Positions 33,543-44,487 of a stretch of DNA of 64,000 nt are shown here, in pieces (within the stretch, counting starts at the first letter, position 1; every line of letters starts with the position of its first letter). The notes beneath the pieces were generated by a model that was not told the DNA's origin, made no database searches, and saw only the letters and a list, made by a program, of their open reading frames with translations. The DNA comes from Coenobita brevimanus (lineage: Eukaryota > Arthropoda > Malacostraca > Decapoda > Coenobitidae), in contig CM064681.1 of the NCBI GenBank assembly GCA_032717465.1, forward strand, positions 12,344,235 to 12,408,234. The letters run 5' to 3'. Both the position numbers and the translations under genes were made by a program.

Positions 33543-35188
33543 AAAGATATTTGTGAAGCACTAAATAAAAACTTCCAATCAGTTTCTACAAAAGAAAGAA
33601 ATTTTGAGAGATGATACGGAACATGCATGCCCACATGTACTACCAGGTATACAAATATCAGGAAAAAAAGTACAGGAAGAGTTACGTAACGTAGACAAAG
33701 GAATTTCAGGTTGGGTGCTACATGGATGTGCAGAGAGTTAAGCAGATCATTGTATTTAATATTCAAGGAATCCTTAGGTCATGGTAAACTACCTGATATT
33801 TGGAAGAAAGCATACATTGTTCCCCTATCCTACAAAGGGAATAGACAAAATCCACTCAACTACCGACTAGTATCACTGACCAGTGTTGTAAATAAGATAC
33901 TAGAAAAGCTGGTAAGGAAAGTTTGGGTAAAACATCTAGAAGAACACAGTATGATAACAGAGAGACAGTTCAGTTTTAGAAAGGGGAAAATCATGTGTTG
34001 CTAATCTACTAAGCCACTATGATAGAGTTACAGAAACAATACAGAAAAGAGAAGGATGGGTGGACAGTATCTATACAGATTTTAGGGAATCATTTGACAG
34101 AGTACCGCATCAAAGACTTTTTGGAAACTGCACCATCAAGGAGGAATCCAAGGCAATCTGTACTGTTGGATGCAGGATTTTCTTAGAAAATGGGAAATGA
34201 GAACAATATTAAGGAGAAATTACTCATCATGGAGGGAAGTGACCAGCGGAAAGCCACACGGCTCGGTCCTGGCACCAATTATGTTATTAGTATATATATA
34301 TGACACTGGAAATGGAAGCTATCTAAATATGCTTGTGGATGATGCAAAAGATCAAAGGAAAATTATTAACTCAGATTCTTGCAAACAGTTGCAAGAGGAA
34401 TTTAACAAGCTTCATGAATGGAGCAATAAATGGCAAATCGAATTTACTGTGGACAAGTGTCATATAATTATATTTGGTAAAAGTGAGAAAAGACCAGCTT
34501 GGGATTGTACATTAAGAAGATCAACCCTACACATATTAGAAAAAGAGAAGGACCTAGGAGTAATTATCAGTAACAGACTATCTCCAGATGACCATATTAG
34601 TGAGAAGGTCCGTAACATGTACTGTATACACTGCTTACTAATATGAGAACAGCATTCACATATATAAAATAATAAAGACATGCTGAGAAAGATAATAACA
34701 TCATTCATCAGACCAACCCTGGAATATGCATCAGTAGTATGGAATCCTCATCTCAAAAGAACATAGATAAGATTGAAAAAGTACAAAGGGTAGCTACAAG
34801 ATGGATTCCAACCTTAAGGGATCTAAGCTATGAAGAAAGATTAGAAAAACTGAGTCTACCAACACTACAGGAGAGAAGGAAAAGAGGAGACATGATTATA
34901 CTATAGAAATGCATCTCAGGGAAAAAGAAAATAAACATTAATGAATATATAACCTATGGGGAAGCATCAGCAAGAGGACATTGCAAAAAAAATACATAAA
35001 AGAGAGGCGATAAAGACGTAAGGAAATTAAATTTCCCACACAGGGCAACTGATCAGTGGAATGCACTACCGAATGAAGCAGTGTGTGCCAAACTATCCAC
35101 ATATTTAAGGATACGTATGATAAAAATGGTTCAATGCACGGGACAGTACAAGCTTAACTCATTCCTGTAAAGATACAATTAGGTAAGA
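33540..35188 (+). pseudogene. CR1-like LINE, 5'-truncated copy 2
   Basis: Homologous to 7300-9372 but without the SINE. Plus 33711-34004 encodes the reverse transcriptase start (NYRLVSLTSVVNKILEKLV). Plus 34170-34646 encodes WMQDFLRKWE, SVLAPIMLLVYIYD, an altered active-site box (LVDDAK where FADD is expected) and KEKDLGVIIS. The C-terminal region (FIRPTLEYASVVWNPH sense) follows to about 34770. Frameshifts and the altered FADD box show loss of function. Its uninterrupted 34450-34520 segment serves as the empty-site reference for the SINE insertion in copy 1. Confidence 0.85.
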
Positions 35189-35210
35189 ACACACACACAC
35201 ACACACACAC
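35189..35210 (+). repeat. (AC)n tail of CR1-like LINE copy 2
   Basis: Follows AATTAGGTAAGAAC, the shared 3' end of both CR1-like copies. Confidence 0.8.
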
Positions 35211-35214
35211 AGAT

Positions 35215-36140
35215 AGATTGATAATTACCATCAGCCATTGCAAGTTCATTGCTAAACAATGACCTCTCCCATCCTTCTCCACGAATACCTTAACATAGCC
35301 AATCTCTGTCACGTTTTGTTTGCAAACCTCTCTATCTCATCTCTCCAACTCCTGTCCGACCTTTTTCTGCTTATGGTGTCTTGGAGTCCAGTCAGTCAGC
35401 CTCTTGCTCTGTCAGTTATCCCTTGTTCTAGCTACATTATCTGCCCACCTCCACTTCTGTTCCTTTATAACATCTACAATGTCTTTGATTTTAGTCTGCT
35501 CTTTCACCCTAGTTCATCTTTTCCTGTTTCTTAAAGATGATCTTTCCATTGCTCTTTCAGAATGCATTAATTCATTTTCCATTGATTTTGTCAGTTTCCA
35601 GGTCTCACAACTGTATGTCATAGCTGGAATTATACATTCGTTATACGCGGCACTTTTAATTTCATACATATTGGCAAACTTCTGTTCATGACGTCTCTAT
35701 GTTTACCAACAAATTTCCATCCAATTGTAATGTGTCTTTTTATTTTGCTATCATGGTCTTTCTTTAGTTTTAGTATATGCCCCAAATAATTGTACTCCTC
35801 GGCTTCTTGAAGAATTTCTCAGCTTATTCTGATGATGCTCTTTGGTGTATTCAGATTAAATGTTGTTTTCCTCCGGTTCATCTGTAGCTCTACCTTGAGA
35901 CTTTTTTTTTTCTTTAGGTCATTTAAAATTTCTTACAATGTCTCTGCTGTTTTCCTAGAGATTAGGACAATGTCACTGCAAATCTTAATTTGTTTAGGTT
36001 TTCTCCATCTATGTTCATTCCTTTGTTCTCCCAGTCTAGTTTTCTGGATATACTTTCTAGGGATACTGTTATTAATTTCAGTGGAATTGTATCTCCCTGA
36101 TGCACGCCCTTCTTAATCTTAATTTTGTCCGAGTCTTTTT
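35215..36140 (-). pseudogene. RTE/BovB-like LINE fragment
   Basis: Minus-strand translation gives pieces typical of this group: KGVHQGDTI and KLDWENKGMNIDGENLNKLRFA, then YNYLGHILKLKKDHDSKIKRHI and WKFVGKHRDVMN. Stops are frequent and the active-site region is damaged (RFAVTLS where RFADDIV-like sequence is expected). It is 5' truncated; the 3' end abuts the tail of the CR1 copy. Confidence 0.7.
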
Positions 36141-36149
36141 GTAATTTAA

Positions 36150-37760
36150 CTGTAGCATGGAGGAAGTTGAGAGACGGGAGAGAGAGTTATAATATGTAGA
36201 GAGGAAGAGAAAGATGAAAAGATTAGTAAGAGAAAGTAAGAAGAGGGTGGATGAGGAATTTGGAAGGAATTTGAGTGTAAAGTGCAGGTAACGTAAGAAA
36301 ATGTTCTGGAAGGAGGTAAAGAGAGTTGGACAGGGTGATAAAGAAATTAGTATGGGAAAGAAAGATGGTAGGTTGATAGTGAAGAAGGGAGAAAAAGTGA
36401 GCAGCTGAAGAGAACACTTTAAGAAACTGTTAAACATAGAGAATGAATGTAATGCGAGTATAAGTGACCAGAGAATGGCTGGGAGTGGGAGGGTGGTAAG
36501 AAGGGAGGAAGAGGTCAGTAGGACAGAAGTAGTGGAAGCAATGAAAAAAGTCAAAATGAGGAAAGCCCAAAGAATTAATGGAGTGCGTGGTGAAATGATG
36601 AAACATGGGGGAGAGATACTGGCAGAATAGATGATGGAAGATGTGTAGATTGGCCTGGGAGGAAGGTAGAGTCCCGGAGAATTGGAAGTCAGGTATAATT
36701 ATTCCCCTGTTTAGAAAGGAAAAGGGGAAAACGAAGCATGTGGTAATCATGGGAACGTTTGTCTTCTTCATGTAATAGGCAAAGGATATGATAGGATACG
36801 TATCGACAGAGTTAGGGAAATAACAGAAATTAGTTGGAGAAGAACAGGGAAGTTATAGGAAAGGAAGAGGATGTGTAGATCAGATGTTTATCTAGGTCTT
36901 TAATGAAAAAGTTTCTAGAGAAGGGAAAGAATTTACGTGCAGCCTTCAAGGACTTGGATTTAGCATATGACAAAGTGGATAGACATGGAATGTGGAAAAT
37001 ACTAGGAATTATCGAGTAAATGAGAAGTTGTTGAATGCACAGAAGAGTATTTATGAGGGTGCAGTACGTATGCATAGTGAACTGAGTGAATTTTTCTACC
37101 TGAATGTTGGACTGAAACAGGGATGTGTCATGTCTCCATGGTTGTACTGAGTGAATTTTTCTACCTGAATGTTGGACTGAAACAGGGATGTGTCATGTCT
37201 CCATGGTTGTTCAATCTGTAAATGGATGGGGTTATAAAAGAGATACAAGTTAGAGCAGTAGATGTTGGAGCGGCCCTATAATGAGAGAGGATAAAGTTTG
37301 GAAACTTTCGGTATTGTTGTTTGCAGATAAGACTGTATTCTTAAGTGAAGACGAGGGGGAACTGCATGGTTTTGTGAATGAGTTTGGGAGAATGTGTAAG
37401 AAACTGAATCTAAAGGTGAAAGTAGGGAAGTGTAAATTTATGGTCTTCGAGAGGAATGAAGTCGCTGAATGTACAGTGAGGCTGGATGATAAGGAAATGG
37501 AAAATGTGCATGTACTTAAGTTCTTGGGAATGTGTGATGAGTAAGGATGGAAGTTTTGAGGACAAAGTACTTGAAAGAGTACAAAAATGAAGAAAGGTGG
37601 CTGGTTCTTTGAAAACGGTGATAAGAAATGGGGAAGTGGGCATGTAAGTAGAAAAGTCACTGTGAGACAGTATTGTGTTACCAACTCTAACCTATGGATG
37701 TGAAGCTTGGACCCTGTTGGAAGGACACAAAGTCAAGAGTGAGAGCAGTGGAAATGAGTT
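36150..37760 (+). pseudogene. RTE LINE, internal fragment, heavily decayed
   Basis: Plus-strand relic of the same family as the copy at 50.2-53.2 kb. Endonuclease-to-RT linker sequence (MDEEFGRNLSVKC sense) lies near 36250. RT start (VPENWKSGIIIPLF sense) lies near 36690. LKQGCVMSPWL occurs twice near 37110 and 37180 because of a 65-bp duplication. Plus 37281-37544 has LLFADKTVFLSEDEGEL, in which FADD has become FADK. Loss of the second catalytic Asp plus stops makes it inactive. Confidence 0.8.
37081..37210. repeat. 65-bp exact tandem duplication inside an RTE relic
   Basis: 37081-37145 and 37146-37210 are identical. The segment covers the conserved LKQGCVMSPWL block. Its length is not a multiple of three, so the duplication also shifts the frame. 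Confidence 0.95.
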
Positions 37761-37769
37761 ATCTATCTT

Positions 37770-38150
37770 CCGCTGGAAAAATAATAAATATGTTATTATG
37801 AAATAACATCGAAAGTACTGTACGTACATCTCACAGAGCATAATGTGAACTGGCTAGGGAATGTCTCGTATATAACAGTGATATTCATCTACGGCGGGCA
37901 TTTTTGTCCATTACCATGCTGCTACATGGACCCTCTTGTTTAATGCTTATCGTACACATTGCAACCCATGCTGAAGCAGTGCTAGAAGGGCACAACAGAT
38001 AACATGTGACTCCAACAGCAGAGAAACGACAGAAGAGACATGATGACAATATACTAAAGCCAGGCAGAAAAGTACAAGTGACGTAGTGTTTAAACTCAAA
38101 GAAAAACAAATGGTGCCAGGCACAACAAACCTCGCCTGACAGCAGTTATC
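37770..38150. other. No recognisable gene
   Basis: Spacer between the RTE relic and the 38.2-kb satellite. Nothing identified. Confidence 0.5.
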
Positions 38151-38830
38151 TTATTTTCAACCGTTTTCAAGATATAGCCCTCTGGAAATCCATGCTCTTG
38201 CATCTGACCTTTCAATTGTACATATCTCTATCTTCAGCCAGTTTCGAGTTATAGCCCTCAGAATATCTGTGACCTTATGCTCTTGCATCTGACCTTTCAA
38301 TTGTACATATCTCTATCTTCAGCCAGTTTCGAGTTATAGCCCTCAGAATATCTGTGACCTTGAGTTTGACCTTTCAAATTAATTAAAGGTCAAAGGTCAT
38401 GGTACCAATTAAACACCCATATGGGACTGCCACATGCTGACAATAGTAAATGTCTGTATCTTCAACCAGTTTCGAGTTGTAGTTCCTGATAAACCGTGCC
38501 CCTGAGTTTGATCTTTCAGGGTCACTTAGGGTCAAAGGTTATGGTACCAATTAAAAGTCCATATGCGGCTTCCTATATGGTGATAATAGCAAATATCTAT
38601 CTCCGACCAGTTTCGAGTTATAGTTCCCTGAATATCCGTGAAATTAAGCTTGACCTTTCAAGGTTACTCAAGGTCAAAGGTCTTGGTGCCAAATGAAAGC
38701 CCATATGGGAGTTCCTGTACGCTGATAATAGTAAATATCTATGTCTTCAACCCTCTGAAAATTCGTGACTTTGATTTTAACCTTTCAGGGTCACTCAATT
38801 ACCTCCAAAATTCAATCACTTCCTTTTCGG
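38150..38830. repeat. Degenerate satellite with GGTCAAAGGTCA-type words
   Basis: A unit of about 130-150 bp is repeated: CAGTTTCGAGTTATAG, a short GAATATC(C/T)GTGA segment, TTTGACCTTTCA, then AGGTCAAAGGTCATGG and ACCAATTAAA. CAGTTTCGAGTT recurs near 38237, 38324, 38467 and 38609. One unit holds a perfect direct repeat of AGGTCA spaced by one base near 38387-38400. Confidence 0.85.
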
Positions 38831-39189
38831 ACCAGTGGCGACATATCCTGAATATTTCATGTAATTTCATTCAGCTGTTTTCCTGTAATGTTACTAACAA
38901 AGAAAGAAACAAACAAACTAAACCAAAAACAATACCTTGCCGGACTCAGTCCGAGCATGATAAAAATACACTGAGCTACGAACTTTGGCAAGCTCTTCCA
39001 AGATCGCACATGACCAGTGATAAAATCAACAGGTACTAGAAGCCATCTCATGATGGGATCTCACCACAAGCGTGCCGGAAAGTTTTTCTTCAGCACATAA
39101 TTTTGCATCTCCATTTCTGATTGTGTCCCACAATCTGGCCACACTAAGAGGTGGTACTACTACTCTGTGACCAGGTTGTATTAAGAACA
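38831..39189. other. No recognisable gene
   Basis: Spacer containing (AAAC)-rich sequence near 38900. Nothing identified. Confidence 0.4.
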
Positions 39190-40732
39190 ACTCTGCCATC
39201 GTATTCCCTGCGTGTCGTAAAAGGCGACTAAAAGGGGCTGGGTGAGGGGACTAGGGACCCCCTCCTCTGCTTTTTAGTTCCTAAAAAGAGACAGGCCATA
39301 GAAAGGAATGGGGGACTGAGTTATTTCAGTACCCTGAAGATTGGGTCTATGAATGTGCGTGGATGTAGTACGATTGAAGCTAAAAGGGAGGAGATTGGGA
39401 AAATGTTTGTGAGAAGAAAGTTGGATGTGTTTTCTTTGAGTGAAACGAAGATGAAAGGGAAGGGTGAGTCTATGTTTGGAAGTGTGACTGGAAGATTGTC
39501 AGGTGCAGATAGAGGAAAGGCAAGAGTAGGTGTGGCCTTGTTAATGAGCCCGGACGTGCAGCAGTGTGTGCCTGAATGAAAGGAAGTGTCATAAAAAATG
39601 ATATGGGTGAAAGCGAAATCTGAACATGAGTTGTGGGTATTTGTGAATGCATATGGTCCTGGTAGCAAAAAGGATGGAGAAGAGAGGGAGTCTTTCTGGA
39701 ATGATGTTGATGAGTGCCTGCAGAGTTTTAGAGCAAATGTGAATGTGGTACTGATAGGAGATCTGAATGCCAGAGTCGGAAATGTAGCACCTGAAGGTGT
39801 AGTTGGTATGCATGGTGTGCCTGGAAGAAATGAAAATGGGGAATGAATGATAGAGATGTGCGTTGAGCGAGAGATGGTGACTGGAAATACCTTTTGAGAG
39901 GGAAGATATTTATAAGTATACATGGGTGAGACAGGAGGGTGGAAGGTTTGTTGATAAAGCACTGATGGACTATGTGGTTGTGTCCAGGAATGTAATAGGA
40001 AGATTGTTGGATGTGAGAGTTTTGAAAGGGGAGGGTGGAGGTATGTCTGACCACTACCTGGTGGAGGGAAAGTTAAGAGTAGGTAAGAGATGGATGAGAG
40101 CTAGGAGAGTTAGGTGTGGCAGGGAGGTTTTGTAAGTGAGTGATTTGGATAAAACAGAGAAAATGATAAAGTATCAGGAGAGATTGAAAGATGGGTGGAA
40201 CGCTGTGAAAGATCAGGAGCATGGCAGTGTGGAGGAGGAATGGCAGTTGTTTAACGGTGCTGTGGTGGGGCATGCGGAGGAGGTGTACGGTGTGAGACGA
40301 GTGGGTGGTGGTGTAAAAAAGCGAAGTGAATGGTGGTGTGAGGAAGTAAGTATGGGTGTGGCTGAGAAGAGACGTACATACAGTATGAAGTGTGGCTGCA
40401 GAGGAAGAATGAGGTGTCATATGAGAGGTCTAAGGAAAAGAGGAATAGGGCGAGAAGGGTTGTGCATGATGCTAAAGTGGAAGCAGATGAGAGGTGGGGT
40501 AGGTGGCTGAGAATTTTCAACAGAATAAGAAAATGTTTTGGATGGAGGTGAAAGGGGTGCGAAAGGGAGAGTCTGGGAAGGAGGAGCGAGTAAAAGCAGA
40601 GGTTGGAAAGATGTTAACTGAGATGGATGCAGTAAGGAAGAGATGGGCAGAGTATTTTGAAAGACTGTTAAATGTAGAGGAGGAAAGAGAGGCTGAGATT
40701 GTGACAGATGGAAGGGTGCAAGGAATAAATGA

Positions 40733-41434
40733 GGCCGTGCGTTATGAATGTATAAACAGATTTTGGATAAACCAATTAGTGTAATACAAAACACCTGTTT
40801 TCCAAGTGCGACAGAATTTTCACTCAAAGTTCATGATCACAAAACCATTCAGGAAATAGTTGTTAATGGACATAAAAACATCAAATTATAGCATAATATA
40901 GTGCACAGATTAAAAGCATGGAAAAGTCACTTGGAGTAACTCTTGTCCGACGAGAATTACGCACGAGGCAAAACTGGGCCTTCGCATTACCACCAACAGT
41001 ATGCGCTGGAGACGCTGAAAATAGCACGTAGCCACAAGAGTTTATGGGTTAATGAGAAACAATATTGACCTTATTCAACATGTCAGAGTATTGACAAAAT
41101 TTACTTAATAATCTGGTACATAAACTATAATTATATTCACAGTGATTGTTAGATGATAACAATAGGTAATAATGTATATAGCAAGTGGATTGGCGGTGAC
41201 CCACTGCGTCGTTGTCACTTGGTACAAACTCGCCCGCCCTGGCTGGCTGTCACCCACCCTCAACTCACAAATCGATTTCACTGTTGTATTTTGGAGGACT
41301 TACAACCTCATGTCTAGTTCGAAATTGTACCAAGCAACATACCTGGGATACAAAAGGAGGGTTAAAATAGTGATATAACATGAAGACTCATGATTGGTTT
41401 GAGTGGCACTTGGTACAAACTCGCACGCGGGGCC
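40733..41434. mobile_element. 694-bp insertion of unknown type in the RTE LINE
   Basis: The segment 40737-41430 interrupts the LINE and is flanked by GGCC on both sides. Taking it and one GGCC out restores the LINE sense INEASNVLGELNDS. Its ends resemble each other in inverted orientation (GTGCG at left, CGCAC near right). Inside, ACTTGGTACAAACTCGC occurs twice (about 41217 and 41407). No protein is encoded. The class is undetermined. Confidence 0.6.
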
Positions 41435-42943
41435 TCAAATGTGTTGGGAGAGCTGAATGATTCTTTGATCACGATGGAGGAAGTTCAGGAAGCAGTAAAG
41501 GAGATGAAAACAGGGAAAGCTGCAGGTATGGATGGGTGTGCTGTGGAATGCCTGAAAGGTGGTAGAGAGACTATTGTTGACTGGTTAGTAAGATCGTTGA
41601 ATGTGTGTTATGTGAGAGATATGGTGCAAATTGACGAGGTAAGTGCTTGTGTGGTCCCGTTGTATAAAGGTAAGGGTGATAAGTATGAATGTACTAGCTT
41701 TAGGGGTAGAAGTCTGTTGCGTGTTTAGGTAAGGTGAATGATAGAGTATTAATTGAGTTAGTGAGGATACAGAGGGAGTGACTGGTGATGAGCAGAGTGG
41801 CTTTTGGAGAGGGAGGGGATGTGTGGATCAGGTGTTTGCTGTGAGACAGGTGTGTGAAAAGTATTTAGTGAAAGGTGAGGATTTGTTTTGAGTGTATGAT
41901 ACTATTGATAGGGAGGCTTTGTGAATTGGTTTAAGATTGTATGGACTTGATGGTAGGTTGCTAAGAGGAGTGATAAGTTCTTATGTAAACAGTGGAGCGT
42001 GTGTATAAGTGGGAAATAATGTGATTGATTGGTTTCCCATGGGAGTGAGGCTGCGGCAGGGATGTGTGATATCACCGTGGTTGTTTAATATTTATATGGA
42101 TGGTGTTGTAAGGGAATGCATTAGTGTTAGGTGGAGGTCTGAGTCGGGTGAATGTTGATGGCAGAGAGTGGAATCTGAAGCAGCTGCTGTTTGCGGATTA
42201 TACTGCACTGGTGGCTGATTCAGCGGAGAGCTTGAGACTGTTGGCAAAGGAGTTTGGAAGGGTGTGTGAAAGGAGGAAATTGAAAGTAAATGAGAATAAC
42301 AGCAAAGTGATGAAGTGTACGAAGTTGGTAGATGGCTGGAGGATGAATATAGTTTTGAATGGTGATTTGTTTGAGAAGGAAAAGTGTTTTAAGTATTTAG
42401 GGTCACATGTTGCTGTAGATGGAAGAATAGATGTAGAAGTGAAGTTTAGAATGAATAAAGTAGAAAAGGTGCTGGGAGAATGAAAAAAGGTGTTTAGATG
42501 TCATTTGCTTAAAATGAATGTAAAAAGAAGGTTGTATGAGGGTGTTGTAGTACCGACTGCGTTATATGGGGCTGAAACATGGAATATGGGTGTAGCAGAG
42601 AGGAAAAGTTTGAATGTAATGGAGATGAGGTGTCTGAGGAGTATGTGTGGAGTGATGCATATGGATCAAGTGAGAAACGACGAAGTGCGAAGGAGAACTG
42701 GAGTTGATCGGGAGATGGCTGGTAGAGTTGAGCAGAGTGTGTTGCGATGGTTTGGGCATATGGAGAGAATGGATAATGAGCAACTGGTGAAAAAGATAAC
42801 TATGGTCCTTAAAATTTATCCAGATCGTTTGGGCGTTGTCCTTCACGGGAGTTCCCCTTCAAACGATGCTGCCGAATCTGTACCAAAACACACCTCTCTG
42901 TCTCATGTCAGCTATTTACTACTTCTAAATGAAATCTATTTAC

Positions 42944-43017
<74 letters not shown>
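42944..43017. repeat. (TA)n microsatellite
   Basis: About 74 bp of TA with one interruption. Confidence 0.95.
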
Positions 43018-43020
<3 letters not shown>

Positions 43021-43289
43021 CTCTAATATGGCTATATATTGTAAGAAAATGCCTATTGTTTTTAATAATAACAATGACTTTTTATAAGTACCTCAACACT
43101 TGGCAACATTGCTTTCCAACGGTGTCACGCTTGTAGGTGAGTCAGTGAGGGTAGGTCAGGTGTCAATCCGCAGGTCACTTTCTCTGACCGCCATTAAAAG
43201 ATAAGCTCCTACCCCTACAACTCGCCCTCGTCTGCTCCCCAGTCGAGAATAAGAACTTATTTACAGTGTAAATAAGTATTTTTTATAAG

Positions 43290-43450
43290 AGAAGGCAAAC
43301 AGGGGACCTATAATTGATCCCTCAAAAGCTGTTGCTCAAACAGCAAAGGCCACCAACGTGAGTGAAGTAACAGTCAGGCGAATTTGCTCTTCCTTCAATC
43401 AAGCCTGCATTACACAAAAGTCACCAGAACAAACTATAATAATTCATAAA
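43290..43450 (+). pseudogene. Helix-turn-helix-like coding remnant in DNA transposon
   Basis: A short frame reads NRGPIIDPSKAVAQTAKATN then VSEVTVRRICSSFNQ, a pattern fitting a helix-turn-helix DNA-binding motif. It lies inside the TA-flanked transposon and may be the only trace of its transposase or part of a nested element. It runs to a stop at about 43459. Family not recognised with confidence. Confidence 0.4.
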
Positions 43451-43504
43451 ACCGTATAGACTTTTTATAGAAATAAATCACCATAAACTGTAGATTTTAT
43501 ATGC

Positions 43505-43552
<48 letters not shown>

Positions 43553-43646
43553 GAAATCTGGAGGCTTTTCCTCAAATTCTAATAATTCATAAAACCGTAT
43601 AGACTTTTTATAGAAATAAATCTCCATAAAATGTTGATTTTATATG

Positions 43647-43687
<41 letters not shown>

Positions 43688-43690
43688 GGG
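43437..43690. repeat. Local direct duplication ending in (GA)n tracts
   Basis: AATAATTCATAAAACCGTAT starts a segment of about 75-80 bp at about 43438 and again at about 43579. Each copy ends TTTTATATGCAG followed by GAGA repeats (43507-43527, with CAGA repeats to 43550; and 43651-43685). Confidence 0.85.
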
Positions 43691-43697
43691 AGGGAGG

Positions 43698-44487
43698 GTT
43701 AACTCCATGGAGGTAGGATGGAGGTAGGATTAAGGGGGAGGAGGCGCGCGGTCCAGAAAGTGAAGTCAGATCCGCCATCTTGGAATTGGCAAGAAGCAGC
43801 AGGTGTCCTCCGCACCCAGCCGCTATTACTAAGTTAGTTACTTCAGTGTTGGCTTATTGTAACCAAAAGGACATATTCCCCACCTTAACTAGTCATATGT
43901 ATGACACAGACCCTCAGGTAAACCACCTGCATCTGTTAGTTAAGGCAGTTGCCGAGACATATTTGCAGGTACGGTTTTAGTGGCCAATATATACAAACTA
44001 TATTTAGGATTAATGATTGTATAATAATGTACTTATAACTATGTACTTTACAGTAGACTAATAAATCAGGTATTATTAGGTGTACAATGAATATTTATTA
44101 TCCACAACATATATGAAAAAAAAAAAATCAGGGCTCTCCTTATTTCAAAATCGATTACTAAAACATTTCTATTTCTATTATGTAGATCATTACACTGAAA
44201 ATACTTTTTTTTTTTTTTTTTTTTGCGTGGGTACTTGTTTTCATATATTATAATTGAATATCAATATGCAAGGTACTTGAAATAAAAAAAAATGTGTTAG
44301 TATAAAAGGAAAAAAATGGTTGTAGTACGTTAACATATAACGAAACAATTGATACTACGGGTTGGCGCGGCGCGGCCTTTCTGCCAGTCCTGGGCGTTGG
44401 CCAGAGCGGGGCAGACTGGCTTCACTTTCCCTAGACACCTCACCCCGCGCGCGCCGCCTCCCCTTTATCCTACCTCAATGGTTAACT
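43698..44487. repeat. Inner inverted repeat nested in the TA-flanked transposon
   Basis: GTTAACTCCATGGAGGTAGG with GGGGGAGGAGGCGCGCGG (43698-43752) is inverted at 44441-44487 (CGCGCGCGCCGCCTCCCC ... GGTTAAC). The arms are about 45 bp. They may be ends of a second, nested element of about 790 bp. No target duplication was identified. Confidence 0.6.
43780..43980 (+). pseudogene. Transposon-like coding remnant, exon-like
   Basis: A 66-residue frame beginning MELARSSRCPPHP and ending NHLHLLVKAVAETYLQVRF. The end pattern (H-x-L-x-K-x-I/V-x3-Y-x-x-R) recalls a conserved segment in some transposon-derived proteins, but I cannot name the family. A GTACGG follows CAG near 43967 and could be a splice donor. 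It sits inside the inner inverted repeat. Confidence 0.35.
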
